Of a DNA stretch of 64,000 nt, positions 1 through 7,945 are shown piece after piece (positions within the stretch are counted from its first letter, which is position 1; each line of letters starts with the position of its first letter). The stretch comes from Proteobacteria bacterium UBA2363 (GTDB taxonomy: Bacteria; Pseudomonadota; Gammaproteobacteria; Xanthomonadales; UBA2363), in contig DDTN01000014.1 in the NCBI GenBank assembly GCA_002344355.1, positions 62,001 through 126,000 on the forward strand. Reading direction: 5' to 3'. Both the position numbers and the translations under genes were made by a program. The notes beneath the pieces were generated by a model, which saw nothing but the letters and a program-made list of their open reading frames with translations, was not told the DNA's origin and searched no databases.

Positions 1-243
1 GCGCTGGGTGGCGAGGCCCTGGTGCCGTGGCTGGCCCGGCACGGCGTCGCCGCGCGGCCGCGGTTGCGGACGGTTGCCGGCGGGGCCGTCGCCGATGCCC
101 TGCACGCCCACCTGGAGGAGACCGCGGCGGAGCTGCTGGTGATGGGCGCCTTCGTGCACGCCCGTCTGCGCCAGGCGATCCTGGGCGGCGTCACCCGCGC
201 GATCCTCGAGCGGACGCCGGTGCCGACCCTGCTGTCGTACTAG
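1..243 (+). CDS. Universal stress protein (UspA family), 3' end only
   Basis: The frame is open from the first base of the window and ends in TAG at 241-243, so the true start lies outside. The roughly 80 visible residues match the C-terminal half of a UspA domain: a segment TAAELLVMGAFVHARLRQ followed by ILGGVTR and the terminal strand VPTLLSY. This corresponds to the family's beta-4/alpha-4/beta-5 region, including the G-x9-G-(S/T) nucleotide-binding stretch, here in the form GAFVHARLRQAILGGVT. Usp proteins are cytoplasmic and bind ATP or act as stress-induced factors; whether this one carries one or two Usp domains cannot be told from the fragment. It shows no obvious functional link to dusA downstream. 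Confidence 0.8.
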   Translation, partial: ALGGEALVPWLARHGVAARPRLRTVAGGAVADALHAHLEETAAELLVMGAFVHARLRQAILGGVTRAILERTPVPTLLSY

Positions 244-352
244 CAACCGCCCGGCTGCGGTGCGGCCGCCGCAGGGCCGGACCGGGCCGGTGCGCGGACC
301 AGGGCCGAGGGCGGCCGGCCGCCGTCCGGCCGGTGTCGCGGGTGCCTCGCGG

Positions 353-358
353 TATCCT
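353..358 (+). promoter_or_regulatory. Candidate -10 element for dusA
   Basis: TATCCT, preceded by GCGG, about 28 bases upstream of the chosen TTG start. It fits the TAnnnT type that recurs in this window. No convincing -35 box is seen. Confidence 0.3.
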
Positions 359-386
359 GTGCCGCCCGAACCGCCCGCCTCCGCCC

Positions 387-1436
387 TTGTCCGCACCGAC
401 CCGCCCCGCCCTGCCCAGCCTGTCCCGCCCTGCGCCGGCGGCCGCTCCAGCATCGGTTGGGCGCCGGCTCAGCGTGGCGCCGATGATGGACTGGACCGAT
501 CGCCACTGCCGGGTGCTGCACCGGCGCCTGGCGCCGCATGCGCTGCTCTACACCGAGATGCTGCACGCCAATGCGCTGGTCCGCGGCGAGGCCGGGCGCC
601 TGCTCGCGCACGACCGCGAGGAGCATCCGCTGGCCCTGCAGCTGGGCGGCAGCGAGCCGGCCCTGCTCGCGCGGGCGGCGCGGGTCGGCGTCGACCACGG
701 CATGGACGAGATCAACCTCAACTGCGGCTGCCCCAGCGAGCGGGTGCAGGATGGCGCCTTCGGCGCCTGCCTGATGCGCGAGCCGGCGCTGGTCGCCGAG
801 TGCGTTGCGGCGATGCGCGCCGTGGTTCCGGCGGCGGTGCCGGTCACCGTCAAGTGCCGGATCGGGGTCGACGAGCAGGACGACTACGAGGATCTCGAGC
901 GCTTCGTCGACACCGTCGCGCGCGCCGGCTGCACGGTGTTCGTCGTGCACGCCCGCAAGGCCTGGCTGAAGGGTTTGAGCCCGCGCGAGAACCGCGAGCT
1001 GCCGCCGCTGGACTGGCCGCGGGTGTTCCGGCTCAAGCGCGAGCACCCGGAACTCACCGTGGTGCTGAACGGCGGCCTTTCCGCCGACGCCGACATCGAC
1101 GCCGCGCTGGCGCGGCTCGACGGCGTGATGCTCGGCCGCGCCGCCTACCACACGCCCTGGCGGCTGGCGCAGCTCGAGCAGCGGCTGTTCGGAACGCCGC
1201 TGCCGGACCGCCGTGGCGTGGTGGCCGGCCTGCGCGGCTACGTGGAATCGCGGCTGGCCGCCGGCGACCGCCTGCCGTCCATCGTCCGGCACTGGCTGGG
1301 GCTGGCCCACGGCCTGCCCGGGGCACGGCCGTTCCGGCGCATCCTGACCGAGGCGGCGCGCCGCCCCGGGGCCGGCTGGCCGGTGCTGGAGCAGGCGCTG
1401 GCGAGCCTGTCGCCGGCCCTGGTCGAGGCCGCCTGA
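387..1436 (+). CDS. dusA: tRNA-dihydrouridine(20/20a) synthase DusA
   Basis: FMN-dependent enzyme that reduces uridine 20/20a in the tRNA D-loop. The product is a TIM barrel with a C-terminal helical tRNA-binding domain. Visible family marks are RLSVAPMMDWTDRHCR at the N-terminus (the DWTDRHCR form is typical of DusA), INLNCGCPSERVQDGAFGAC with the catalytic Cys loop, VTVKCRIGVD, FVVHARKAWLKGLSP and VVLNGGL. The frame is open far upstream, but homology only begins near base 465. TTG at 387 is chosen because it gives a normal length of 349 aa and lies 28 bases after a TATCCT -10-like element (353-358); GTG at 333 or 342 is also possible. The stop overlaps the next start as TGATG. Identity is very likely; the start is uncertain. 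Confidence 0.9.
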   Translation: MSAPTRPALPSLSRPAPAAAPASVGRRLSVAPMMDWTDRHCRVLHRRLAPHALLYTEMLHANALVRGEAGRLLAHDREEHPLALQLGGSEPALLARAARVGVDHGMDEINLNCGCPSERVQDGAFGACLMREPALVAECVAAMRAVVPAAVPVTVKCRIGVDEQDDYEDLERFVDTVARAGCTVFVVHARKAWLKGLSPRENRELPPLDWPRVFRLKREHPELTVVLNGGLSADADIDAALARLDGVMLGRAAYHTPWRLAQLEQRLFGTPLPDRRGVVAGLRGYVESRLAAGDRLPSIVRHWLGLAHGLPGARPFRRILTEAARRPGAGWPVLEQALASLSPALVEAA

Positions 1437-2350
1437 TGCTGGTCACCGAGCCGGCCGCCTTCCTGGAGGCGCTCGGCCACCTGCCCGATGCCCCGTGGGG
1501 GCCGGCCGTGCCCCGGGCGGCCCTGCTGCTGTCCCCGGACGGCCTGGATCCGGCGGCAGCCACCTGTGCCGACAACGCCTACATGCGCCCCGCCGACGCC
1601 GTCGACGCCGATCGCTGCGCGGCCGAGCACCGCGCCCTGGCCAGGGCCCTGTCGGCGCAGCTTCCGGTGCTCACCTTTCCGGGGGATCCGGCGACGCCGG
1701 ATGCGGTATTCCTCAACAACGCCTTCGCCACCGTCCCCGGCCACCTGCTGCTGGGCGCGATGCGCTACCCGGCGCGGCAGCGCGAGACCGCGCGCGCCGA
1801 CATCCGCGCCTTCTTCTCCCAGGTGCTGGGTTACGCCACCATCGACCTGGCGCGCGGCGACCGGGTCGCCGAGCTGACCGGTTCGCTGGTGATCGACCGT
1901 CGCCGCGGCGTCGGCCTGTGCGGACTGTCCGAGCGCTGCGACCTGGCCGGCGCCCAGGCCATGCATGCCGCCTTCGGCCTGCGCCTGAGCTTCGCGTTCG
2001 ACCTCGCCCCCGGCGAGTACCACACCAATGTCGTGCTCAGCGTGCTGGCCGGACGCAGCCTGGTGATGGCGCCGTCCGGCCTTGCCGACGCCGCCGTCGC
2101 TGAGGCCCTGGCGACGGCCTGGCGCGACCGTTGCGTCGAGCTTTCCGCCGCGGAGCAGGGTGCCTTCGCCGGCAACTGCATCGCCCTGCGCGAGGGTTCG
2201 GTGTGGATGAGCGAGGGCGCGCGGGCGGCGCTGCGGCCGGGCACGCGGGCGGCGTTCGCGGCCGAGGGCTGGACCATCGACTCGGTGCCGCTGCCCGAGA
2301 TCGAGAAGGCCGGCGGGTCCCTGCGCTGCTGCGTCGCCGAGCTGTACTGA
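1436..2350 (+). CDS. Amidinotransferase/DDAH-superfamily hydrolase (CtlX-like)
   Basis: 304 aa enzyme of the guanidine-modifying superfamily (arginine deiminase, dimethylarginine hydrolase, amidinotransferase). Family landmarks in order: DAVFLNNAFATV (residues about 89-100; an N-rich substrate loop seen as VFPNNW in relatives), AELTGS (Glu146), the catalytic His in GEYHTNVVLSV (His196), and a C-terminal nucleophilic Cys in GSLRCC (Cys298 or 299). The length and the N-terminal placement of VFxNN match the citrulline-hydrolase-like CtlX group, so hydrolysis of citrulline or a related ureido/guanidino compound is the best guess; the exact substrate is inferred. ATG 1436 overlaps the dusA stop (TGATG), so the two genes are translationally coupled. 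No signal peptide; cytoplasmic. Confidence 0.75.
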   Translation: MLVTEPAAFLEALGHLPDAPWGPAVPRAALLLSPDGLDPAAATCADNAYMRPADAVDADRCAAEHRALARALSAQLPVLTFPGDPATPDAVFLNNAFATVPGHLLLGAMRYPARQRETARADIRAFFSQVLGYATIDLARGDRVAELTGSLVIDRRRGVGLCGLSERCDLAGAQAMHAAFGLRLSFAFDLAPGEYHTNVVLSVLAGRSLVMAPSGLADAAVAEALATAWRDRCVELSAAEQGAFAGNCIALREGSVWMSEGARAALRPGTRAAFAAEGWTIDSVPLPEIEKAGGSLRCCVAELY

Positions 2351-2367
2351 GGGTGGGTGCCCCGCGG

Positions 2368-2402
2368 CTGAACCGCAGGCCCGGCGCGCCGGCCGGGTTC
2401 AG
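2368..2402. repeat. Inverted repeat / hairpin after the CtlX-like gene
   Basis: Seven-base arms CTGAACC (2368-2374) and GGTTCAG (2396-2402) enclose a further self-complementary GC-rich core around GGCGCGCC. It lies 18 bases after the stop at 2350 and could end transcription of dusA and its neighbour, although no T-run follows. Confidence 0.4.
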
Positions 2403-2490
2403 TGCGAATTCAATGGCGAAGGGCCAGTCTGGCCCGGCTGCGGCGGCCAGGTTGCGCCGCCGCCCGCTTCCCGACCACAATCGTGCGCTC

Positions 2491-2742
2491 ATGACCCTTG
2501 CCCTGCGTTCCCTCATCCTGGCCTGCCTGCTCGCCGTCGCGCCGGCTGCGCTGGCCCGCGATGCGGCCGACAGCCTCCAGCACGCCATCGAGCTGGTGCA
2601 GCAGGAGACCGGCGGCCGCGTGCTGTCGGCCGACACGGTGCGCGCGGGGCCGCGCGAGCTCTACCGGATCAAGGTGCTGACCCCGGACGGCCGGGTCCGG
2701 GTGGTGACCAAGTCCAGCCGCGGCGGTCCCGCGCGGCGCTGA
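2491..2742 (+). CDS. Small secreted PepSY-like protein
   Basis: 83 aa. An N-terminal signal peptide is plain (MTLALRSLILACLLAV then APAALA, cleavage probably after ALA at residue 22). The remainder matches one PepSY repeat: helix DSLQHAIELVQQETGG, then RVLSADTV and YRIKVLTPDGRVRVV. PepSY proteins are periplasmic and often act as inhibitors of proteases or as accessory partners of sensor kinases. This one stands 30 bases before a PhoP-like regulator and is probably part of the same transcription unit, which suggests a role in sensing or feedback; that is inference. ATG 2491 is the only start placing the signal peptide correctly. A CACAAT element at 2476-2481 ends only 9 bases before the ATG. 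Confidence 0.75.
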   Translation: MTLALRSLILACLLAVAPAALARDAADSLQHAIELVQQETGGRVLSADTVRAGPRELYRIKVLTPDGRVRVVTKSSRGGPARR

Positions 2743-2772
2743 TTGCCGACCACGTACAGGGAGACCCAAGCG

Positions 2773-3453
2773 ATGCGCATCCTGCTGGTAGAAGACGAGG
2801 CGCCGCTGCGCGAGACGCTGGCGGCCAGGCTGAAGCGCGAGGGTTTCGCGGTGGATGCCGCGGCCGACGGCGAAGAGGGCCTGTACCTCGGCAAGGAGGT
2901 GCCGTTCGACCTGGCGATCATCGACCTCGGCCTGCCGCGGATGAACGGCATGGAGCTGATCGAGAAGCTGCGCGAGGAGAACTGCCGGTTCCCGATCCTG
3001 GTGCTGACCGCGCGCGGCAGCTGGCAGGACAAGGTCGAGGGGCTGAAGATCGGCGCCGACGACTACGTGGTCAAGCCGTTCCATGTCGAGGAGCTGCTGG
3101 CCCGGATGAACGCCCTGATGCGGCGCGCCAGCGGCTGGAGCAAGCCGGTGATCCAGTGCGGGCCGGTCAGCATGGACACCACCGCGCAGACCGTCAGCGT
3201 CAACGACGAGACGGTCGAACTCACCAGCTACGAGTACAAGGTGCTCGAGTACCTCATGATGCATGCCGGCGAGCTGGTGTCGAAGGCGGAACTGACCGAG
3301 CACATCTACCAGCAGGACTTCGACCGCGACTCCAACGTGCTGGAGGTCTTCATCGGCCGGCTGCGCCGCAAGCTCGATCCGGAGGGCACCCTCAAGCCGA
3401 TCGACACGGTGCGCGGACGCGGCTACCGCTTCTCGATTCCGCGCTCGGAATGA
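2773..3453 (+). CDS. phoP: PhoP-like OmpR-family response regulator
   Basis: 226 aa two-component regulator. Receiver domain (residues 1-115): acidic pocket Glu8/Asp9 in LLVEDEAPLR, phospho-acceptor Asp51 in AIIDLGLPRMNG, Thr79 in VLTARG and Lys101 in GADDYVVKPF. The C-terminal winged helix (residues about 130-224) shows TSYEYKVLEYLM, SNVLEVFIGRLRRKLD and IDTVRGRGYRF. Together with the kinase that follows this matches PhoPQ of Xanthomonadales, a system for divalent cations, acid or cationic peptides; the ligand here is inferred. The start is ATG 2773, because the receiver domain begins directly with MRILLVEDE and AGGGAG stands upstream; an in-frame TTG at 2743 is less likely. Confidence 0.88.
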   Translation: MRILLVEDEAPLRETLAARLKREGFAVDAAADGEEGLYLGKEVPFDLAIIDLGLPRMNGMELIEKLREENCRFPILVLTARGSWQDKVEGLKIGADDYVVKPFHVEELLARMNALMRRASGWSKPVIQCGPVSMDTTAQTVSVNDETVELTSYEYKVLEYLMMHAGELVSKAELTEHIYQQDFDRDSNVLEVFIGRLRRKLDPEGTLKPIDTVRGRGYRFSIPRSE

Positions 3454-3518
3454 GCGCCGGTCGCGGTCCGGGCGCCGTCCGGCCCGGCCGCGCCTGAGCA
3501 GCCCCGAGCCGAGCCGCC

Positions 3519-4877
3519 GTGCGTCCCTGGTCCCTGCAGTCGCGCCTGCTGCTGGTCCTGGCATCGGCCCTGGTGGGCTTCCTGGGGCTGACCGGATTCG
3601 CGCTCGACCAGGCCTTCCGCGAGAGCAGCCTGACCGCCCTGCGCGACCGGCTGCAGAGCTACGTCTGGGCCTACATCGCCGGTTCCGACCCGACCGTGTC
3701 GCGGCGCCTCGTGCTGCCGGAGGTGGCGCCGGAACCGCGCTTCGACCAGCCCGGGTCCGGCCTCTACGCCGGCATCACCGGCGATGGCCTGCGCTGGGAG
3801 TCGGCCTCGGCGCTGGCGCGCGACCTGCCGTTCGAGGACGAGCTGCCGGCCGGCGAGATCCGCTTCGACGGGCCGCTGGACAGTCCGGTCGGCGACATCT
3901 TCCGGTTCAGCCAGGGCGTGGTCTGGGAACTGCCCGACGACCAGGAGCTGCGCCTGACCATCCATGTCGCCGAGCACGCCTCGGGCCTGCGCGAGCAGGT
4001 CGGGGTGTTCCGGCAGACCCTGTGGGTGTACCTGGGCGCCGCCGGCCTGTTCCTGCTGGTGATCATGCTCGGGCTGTTCCGCTGGGGTCTGTCGCCGCTG
4101 CGCCGGGTGCAGTCGGAGCTGGCGCGGATCGAGAGCGGCCACCTGCAGCGGCTGTCCGGGCACTACCCGCGCGAGATCCAGGGCCTGACCGAGAGCGTCA
4201 ACGACTTCATCGTCACCGAACGCGAGCACCTGGTGCGCTACCGCAACACGCTGGCCGACCTGGCGCACAGCCTGAAGACGCCGCTGGCGGTGATGCGCAC
4301 CCGCCTGGAGGGCGGCGACACGCCGATCGCCGCCTGCGGCGAGCTGCTGTCGCAGGTCCGGCGCATGGACGAGATCGTCGCCTACCAGCTGTCGCGGGCG
4401 GCGACCTCGGGCCACCAGACCTTCGCGACGCCGCTGGCGATCGGGCCGGCCGCGGAGGAGGTCGTGCGCAGCCTGGAGAAGGTCTACGCCAGCCGTGGCG
4501 TGGTCTGCGAGTTCGAGATCGATCCCCAGGCGCGCTTCTACGGCGAGCGTGGCGACCTGCTCGAGCTGCTCGGCAACCTGCTCGAGAACGCCTTCAAGTG
4601 GGCGCGCGGCCGGGTGCTGCTCAGCGCCCGCCAGATCGCGCTGCCGGGCGCCCGGCGCAAGGCCCTGGAGATCGCCGTCGAGGACGATGGCCCGGGCATA
4701 CCTGAGGAGCGCGTCGCCGACGTCCTCAAGCGCGGCGTCAGGGGCGACGAGCGCGTCGAGGGCCATGGCATCGGCATGGCCATCATCCAGGACATCCTGC
4801 GCGCCTACCGCGGCAGCCTGGACGTCGGCCGCTCCGGCGCGCTCGGCGGCGCCAGCTTCAGGCTGCGGGTGCCGTGA
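3519..4877 (+). CDS. phoQ: PhoQ-like sensor histidine kinase
   Basis: 452 aa inner-membrane kinase, partner of the regulator 65 bases upstream. TM1 is at residues about 8-29 (LLLVLASALVGFLGLTGFAL), followed by a periplasmic sensor domain of about 135 residues rich in Asp/Glu, as expected for cation- or peptide-sensing PhoQ-type domains. TM2 is at about 168-188 (VYLGAAGLFLLVIMLGLF), then a HAMP-like linker. The phospho-acceptor is His250 in LADLAHSLKTPLAVM. The ATP-binding domain has the N box LLGNLLENAFKWA, G1 DDGPGIPEE and G2 GHGIGMAII. LAHSLKTPL, rather than LSHELRTPL, is the PhoQ-style H box. GTG 3519 is taken as start because it directly precedes TM1. Confidence 0.87.
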   Translation: MRPWSLQSRLLLVLASALVGFLGLTGFALDQAFRESSLTALRDRLQSYVWAYIAGSDPTVSRRLVLPEVAPEPRFDQPGSGLYAGITGDGLRWESASALARDLPFEDELPAGEIRFDGPLDSPVGDIFRFSQGVVWELPDDQELRLTIHVAEHASGLREQVGVFRQTLWVYLGAAGLFLLVIMLGLFRWGLSPLRRVQSELARIESGHLQRLSGHYPREIQGLTESVNDFIVTEREHLVRYRNTLADLAHSLKTPLAVMRTRLEGGDTPIAACGELLSQVRRMDEIVAYQLSRAATSGHQTFATPLAIGPAAEEVVRSLEKVYASRGVVCEFEIDPQARFYGERGDLLELLGNLLENAFKWARGRVLLSARQIALPGARRKALEIAVEDDGPGIPEERVADVLKRGVRGDERVEGHGIGMAIIQDILRAYRGSLDVGRSGALGGASFRLRVP

Positions 4878-4940
4878 ACCGGCCGGATCGGCCAGGCAGG
4901 GCGGACAAGGCGGCGTTTGCCGGCCGCGCCGGCGTTCGGC

Positions 4941-4946
4941 TATCGT
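4941..4946 (+). promoter_or_regulatory. Candidate -10 element for the following lipoprotein
   Basis: TATCGT in the context GGCTATCGTGAG, 34 bases before ATG 4981. It is of the GGCTAnnnT form seen before several genes in this window. No clear -35. Confidence 0.35.
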
Positions 4947-4980
4947 GAGCGCTGGAATTCACGCCCTGCCGGAGTCCGCC

Positions 4981-5454
4981 ATGTCCCGCCTCATCCTCAC
5001 GCTCGCCGTCGCGCTCGTCCTGTCCGCCTGCCAGCGCGCCGAGGAGCCGGCACCGGCGCCGGACGCCGCGGCGCCCGCACCGGCGGCGCAGCAGGCGGCG
5101 GCGCCGCCCGCCGCGCCCGAGGTGCCGGTCGGCCAGTGCGGCGACCAGTCCGCGGTCGAGGCCGATGCCCGCATCGCCAACACGCCGCGCTGGAGCACCG
5201 CCGCGGAACTCGACAATTTCGGGTTCGACGTCTACCGCGGCGAGTCCGAGGACGGCCCCTTCGAGCGCCTGACCGCCGCCCCGATCCCCGGCGCCGGGAC
5301 CTCCGACGAGCCGCACAGCTACAGCTTCCGGGACGACACCATCGACCCGTGCAAGGACTACTGGTACTACGTCGAGTCGATCTCCACCAACGGCACCCGC
5401 GAGAAGTTCACGCCGACCTTCCGCGCCCCGGCCAAGCGCCGCGCCGAGGGCTGA
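4981..5454 (+). CDS. Lipoprotein with fibronectin-III-like domain
   Basis: 157 aa. The N-terminus MSRLILTLAVALVLSAC is a lipoprotein signal with lipobox LSAC, so Cys17 is the likely lipidated residue. A low-complexity Pro/Ala linker (residues about 20-50) leads into a domain with FGFDVYRGESEDGPFERL and YWYYVESISTNGTREKF. These are the strands typical of a fibronectin type III-like sandwich (x-V-Y-R-x-E...Y-Y-V). Two Cys (in VGQCGDQ and DPCKDYW) could form a disulfide. No catalytic motif is seen. It probably sits in the cell envelope; its role is unknown. It ends 22 bases before the ABC permease and may be read through into the glycan cassette. Confidence 0.7.
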   Translation: MSRLILTLAVALVLSACQRAEEPAPAPDAAAPAPAAQQAAAPPAAPEVPVGQCGDQSAVEADARIANTPRWSTAAELDNFGFDVYRGESEDGPFERLTAAPIPGAGTSDEPHSYSFRDDTIDPCKDYWYYVESISTNGTREKFTPTFRAPAKRRAEG

Positions 5455-5476
5455 GCCGGGGACGCGGCGGCCTGCC

Positions 5477-6232
5477 GTGCGCTTCCTCGAGCTGCTCTGG
5501 TTCAGCGCCTATGCGGAGCTGAAGGCGGAGTCGGCACGCAGCTACCTGGGCTTTTTGTGGTGGCTGCTGGAACCCGCCATGTTCATGGCGGTGTTCTGGG
5601 TCGTGTTCGGCCTTGTGTTGGGCAACCGCGACCCGGACTTCATCCCCTTCCTGCTGGTCGGCCTGACCTTCTGGCAGTGGCTGAAGTCCTGCATCACCCA
5701 TGGCAGCCATGCGATCTGGCTGAACATCCCGCTGATGCGGCAGGTACGTTTGCCGGTCCTGCTGTTCCCGCTGACCGCCGTGCTCAGCGACACGGTGAAG
5801 TTCGCCTTCATCTTCGCGGTGCTGCTGGTCATCCTCTGGTCGCTGGGCCATCCGCCGGGCTGGGCCTACCTGGCGTTGCCGCTGGTGTTCGCGGTGGAGC
5901 TGCTGCTGGGCTGCGCAGGCGCCCTGATCGCCGCCGCCGTGGTGCCGTTCGTGCCCGACATCCGCTTCGTCATCGAGAACGCGATGATGGCCCTGATGTT
6001 CCTGTCCGGGGTGGTGTTCTCGCTGGCCAGCCTGCCCGAGCCCTATGCCGCCTGGATGGCGTTCAACCCGGTGGTCGGCATCATCGAGTCGGCGCGCGAC
6101 ATCCTGATGCGCGGCCAGTGGCCGGACTGGCTGCTGCTGGCCAAGGCCGGCATCGGATCCCTGGTGGTGCTGGCGTTCGCCGTCGTCCTGATCATGCGGC
6201 TGGCGCCGCGCTACCCCAAGCTGGCGGTCTGA
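5477..6232 (+). CDS. ABC-2 type polysaccharide export permease (Wzm/TagG-like)
   Basis: 251 aa inner-membrane protein with about six hydrophobic segments. The cytoplasmic N-terminal stretch FSAYAELKAESARSYLGFLW followed by WLLEPAMFMAVFWVVFG is the hallmark of O-antigen, capsule and teichoic-acid ABC permeases (R-Y-R-x-S-x-L-G-x-x-W-x-x-x-x-P in relatives). The later segments FLVGL-like, PLTAVLSD and FNPVVGIIESAR also match the family. It would form the channel through which an undecaprenyl-linked glycan crosses the inner membrane, with the ATPase encoded next (stop/start overlap TGATG at 6230-6234). GTG 5477 is the only sensible start. Substrate unknown; the adjacent glycosyltransferases make a surface polysaccharide most likely. 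Confidence 0.85.
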   Translation: MRFLELLWFSAYAELKAESARSYLGFLWWLLEPAMFMAVFWVVFGLVLGNRDPDFIPFLLVGLTFWQWLKSCITHGSHAIWLNIPLMRQVRLPVLLFPLTAVLSDTVKFAFIFAVLLVILWSLGHPPGWAYLALPLVFAVELLLGCAGALIAAAVVPFVPDIRFVIENAMMALMFLSGVVFSLASLPEPYAAWMAFNPVVGIIESARDILMRGQWPDWLLLAKAGIGSLVVLAFAVVLIMRLAPRYPKLAV

Positions 6233-6930
6233 TGGCCGCGCCGCTGCTCCGCCTCGACCACGTCGGCGTGGCCTACCAGGGCGTGCGCCGGATCGGCAGC
6301 AGCGGCTACTGGGCGGTCGAGGACGTCAGCCTGGAACTGCACGAGGGCGAGACCCTCGGCCTGATCGGCCGCAACGGCGCCGGCAAGAGCACCCTGCTGC
6401 GGGTGATCGCCGGCATCCTGCGGCCGGACCGGGGCCGGATCGTCCAGGCACGGCCCCTGCGCATCCAGATGCTGGCGTTGGGCCTGGGCTTCGTGGCGCA
6501 CCTGTCCGGGCGCGACAACGCGATCATGAGCGGCATGCTGCTGGGCATGGCCCGGCGCGAGATCGAGCAGCGGTTGCCCGCGATCCGCGAATACGCCGAG
6601 CTCGGCGATTTCTTCGAGCAGCCGCTGAACTGCTATTCCAGCGGCATGGTCCTGCGCCTGGGCTTCTCGGTGGCGATGCAGGCCGAGCCGGACGTGCTGC
6701 TGATCGACGAGGTGCTGGGCGTCGGCGATGCCGAGTTCATGGAGAAGTCCGGCGGCGACCTGCGCCGGCGCATGCGCTCGGGCATGACCTGCGTGCTGGT
6801 CAGCCACCAGGACGGCACCATCGCCGAGCTGTGCAGCAGCGCGGCCTGGCTGGAGTCGGGCCGCCTGGTCGCCCAGGGGCCGGTGGCCAAGGTGATGGCG
6901 GACTACCACGCGGCGGCGCCGCGCGGCTGA
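6232..6930 (+). CDS. ABC transporter ATPase (Wzt/TagH-like, no carbohydrate-binding tail)
   Basis: 232 aa ATPase partner of the preceding permease. Walker A GLIGRNGAGKST (residues about 43-54), signature segment NCYSSGMVLRLGFSVA (YSSGM is the usual form in Wzt-type exporters), Walker B VLLIDEVLGVGD and switch His in LVSHQDG. The protein ends with the nucleotide-binding domain; it lacks the C-terminal carbohydrate-binding domain of E. coli O9a Wzt (about 430 aa), which recognises the capped non-reducing end. Export by this pair therefore need not depend on recognition of a terminal modification by the ATPase, unlike O9a. Start ATG 6232 overlaps the permease stop. Confident for class, inferred for substrate. 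Confidence 0.87.
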   Translation: MAAPLLRLDHVGVAYQGVRRIGSSGYWAVEDVSLELHEGETLGLIGRNGAGKSTLLRVIAGILRPDRGRIVQARPLRIQMLALGLGFVAHLSGRDNAIMSGMLLGMARREIEQRLPAIREYAELGDFFEQPLNCYSSGMVLRLGFSVAMQAEPDVLLIDEVLGVGDAEFMEKSGGDLRRRMRSGMTCVLVSHQDGTIAELCSSAAWLESGRLVAQGPVAKVMADYHAAAPRG

Positions 6931-6958
6931 TGCGGTCGCCCGGCCTGGCCGGGAGACG

Positions 6959-7855
6959 TCAGAAGGCGCCCTTGAGCAGGTCGCGGTTGACCAGCCGGGC
7001 GAGTTCCACGCGGCATTCCGCGGGTGGCTCCTGGACGTGGCGCATCGAGACGAAGAACTCGAAGCCCACGGTATCCACCCAGCGGTGGATGCCCAGGTTC
7101 ATCACGCCCAGTCTGCACAGGTCACCGACCAGCAGCCGGAAGCTGGACGGCGTGAACCTCCAGGCGTGGATGTCGATGTAGTCGGATCCGGAATCCTGGG
7201 CGAGCGCGTAGAGCTGGATGGCCTGTTCCAGCGTGTGCAGCGCCGTCATCTTGCCGCTGGAGCCTTCCCGCCAGGTGATGTCGCCGCCCAGCGCGGCCGC
7301 CGAGGCGAAATGGTCGAAGACCAGGCCAGGCGGGTGCTTCCTGCGGCCCTCCAGGCGGGCCTGCAGCACGTCGCCCGTGCTGGACAGTGGGCTGAGGTTG
7401 TCGAAGCAGAACCGCTTGTCGGGGACGGCAAGCGACAGGGTGCCTCCCTGGCGTAGCAGCAGCGCGCATTCGGCGAGGAACCCGGCGAGGTCTGGGACAT
7501 GCTCGATGACGTGCGACGCGATGATCCAGTCGTATTTTCCGGTGGCGCCGATCAGTTCGGACAGGGGCTGCCCCTGCCATACATGGTCGACCTCCTCGAT
7601 CCGGCCGAGATCGACCGGGTGGCCGGCGTACTTGGCGAGCAGGCCCTCGCGGTCGAGGTGGTCGACAACCTCGACGTTGAATCCACCGGATCGCGGTGCG
7701 ATCGGGTTGTGGCTGGGGCCGATCTCCAGGCCGAGTCCGGAGCGATCGATGTCGCGGAGGATGATCTGCGTTCGATCCACGTGGGTTTCCTGCTCCGGGC
7801 CGATCCGCGGGGGCGGCTGCCGGTAAGATAGTCGCCCGGCGATCGGGGTGTCCAT
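6959..7855 (-). CDS. SAM-dependent methyltransferase (class I)
   Basis: 298 aa. Motif I is GLGLEIGPSHNPIAP, followed by an acidic strand VEVVDHLDREGL, a motif-II-like YDWIIASHVIEHVPDLAGFL and LRQGGTLSLAVPDKRFCFD, a standard Rossmann methyltransferase with the H-V-I-E-H-V-P signature. The same LEIG...P and VPD-(K/R)RF pattern occurs in the N-terminal domain of the divergently encoded giant protein, so the two are paralogues. It probably methylates a sugar or glycan precursor made by the cassette. It converges with the ABC ATPase gene and is divergent (90-base gap) from 7946. ATG 7855 gives a longer N-terminus; a GTG at 7780 would begin just before the conserved domain and cannot be excluded. 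Confidence 0.75.
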   Translation of the reverse strand: MDTPIAGRLSYRQPPPRIGPEQETHVDRTQIILRDIDRSGLGLEIGPSHNPIAPRSGGFNVEVVDHLDREGLLAKYAGHPVDLGRIEEVDHVWQGQPLSELIGATGKYDWIIASHVIEHVPDLAGFLAECALLLRQGGTLSLAVPDKRFCFDNLSPLSSTGDVLQARLEGRRKHPPGLVFDHFASAAALGGDITWREGSSGKMTALHTLEQAIQLYALAQDSGSDYIDIHAWRFTPSSFRLLVGDLCRLGVMNLGIHRWVDTVGFEFFVSMRHVQEPPAECRVELARLVNRDLLKGAF

Positions 7856-7945
7856 TCCGCGAGGGGGGTATCCACAGCCGCGTGATCCGACGCGGGGATC
7901 CCCGCCACGGCCGCGCGAGGCCCGTCCGCGACCAGGGGAGAGCAG

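Noticed and set aside
27..386. N-terminal extension of dusA by about 120 residues
   Set aside because: It overlaps the universal stress gene, has no homology-like pattern, and reflects open frames common in GC-rich DNA.
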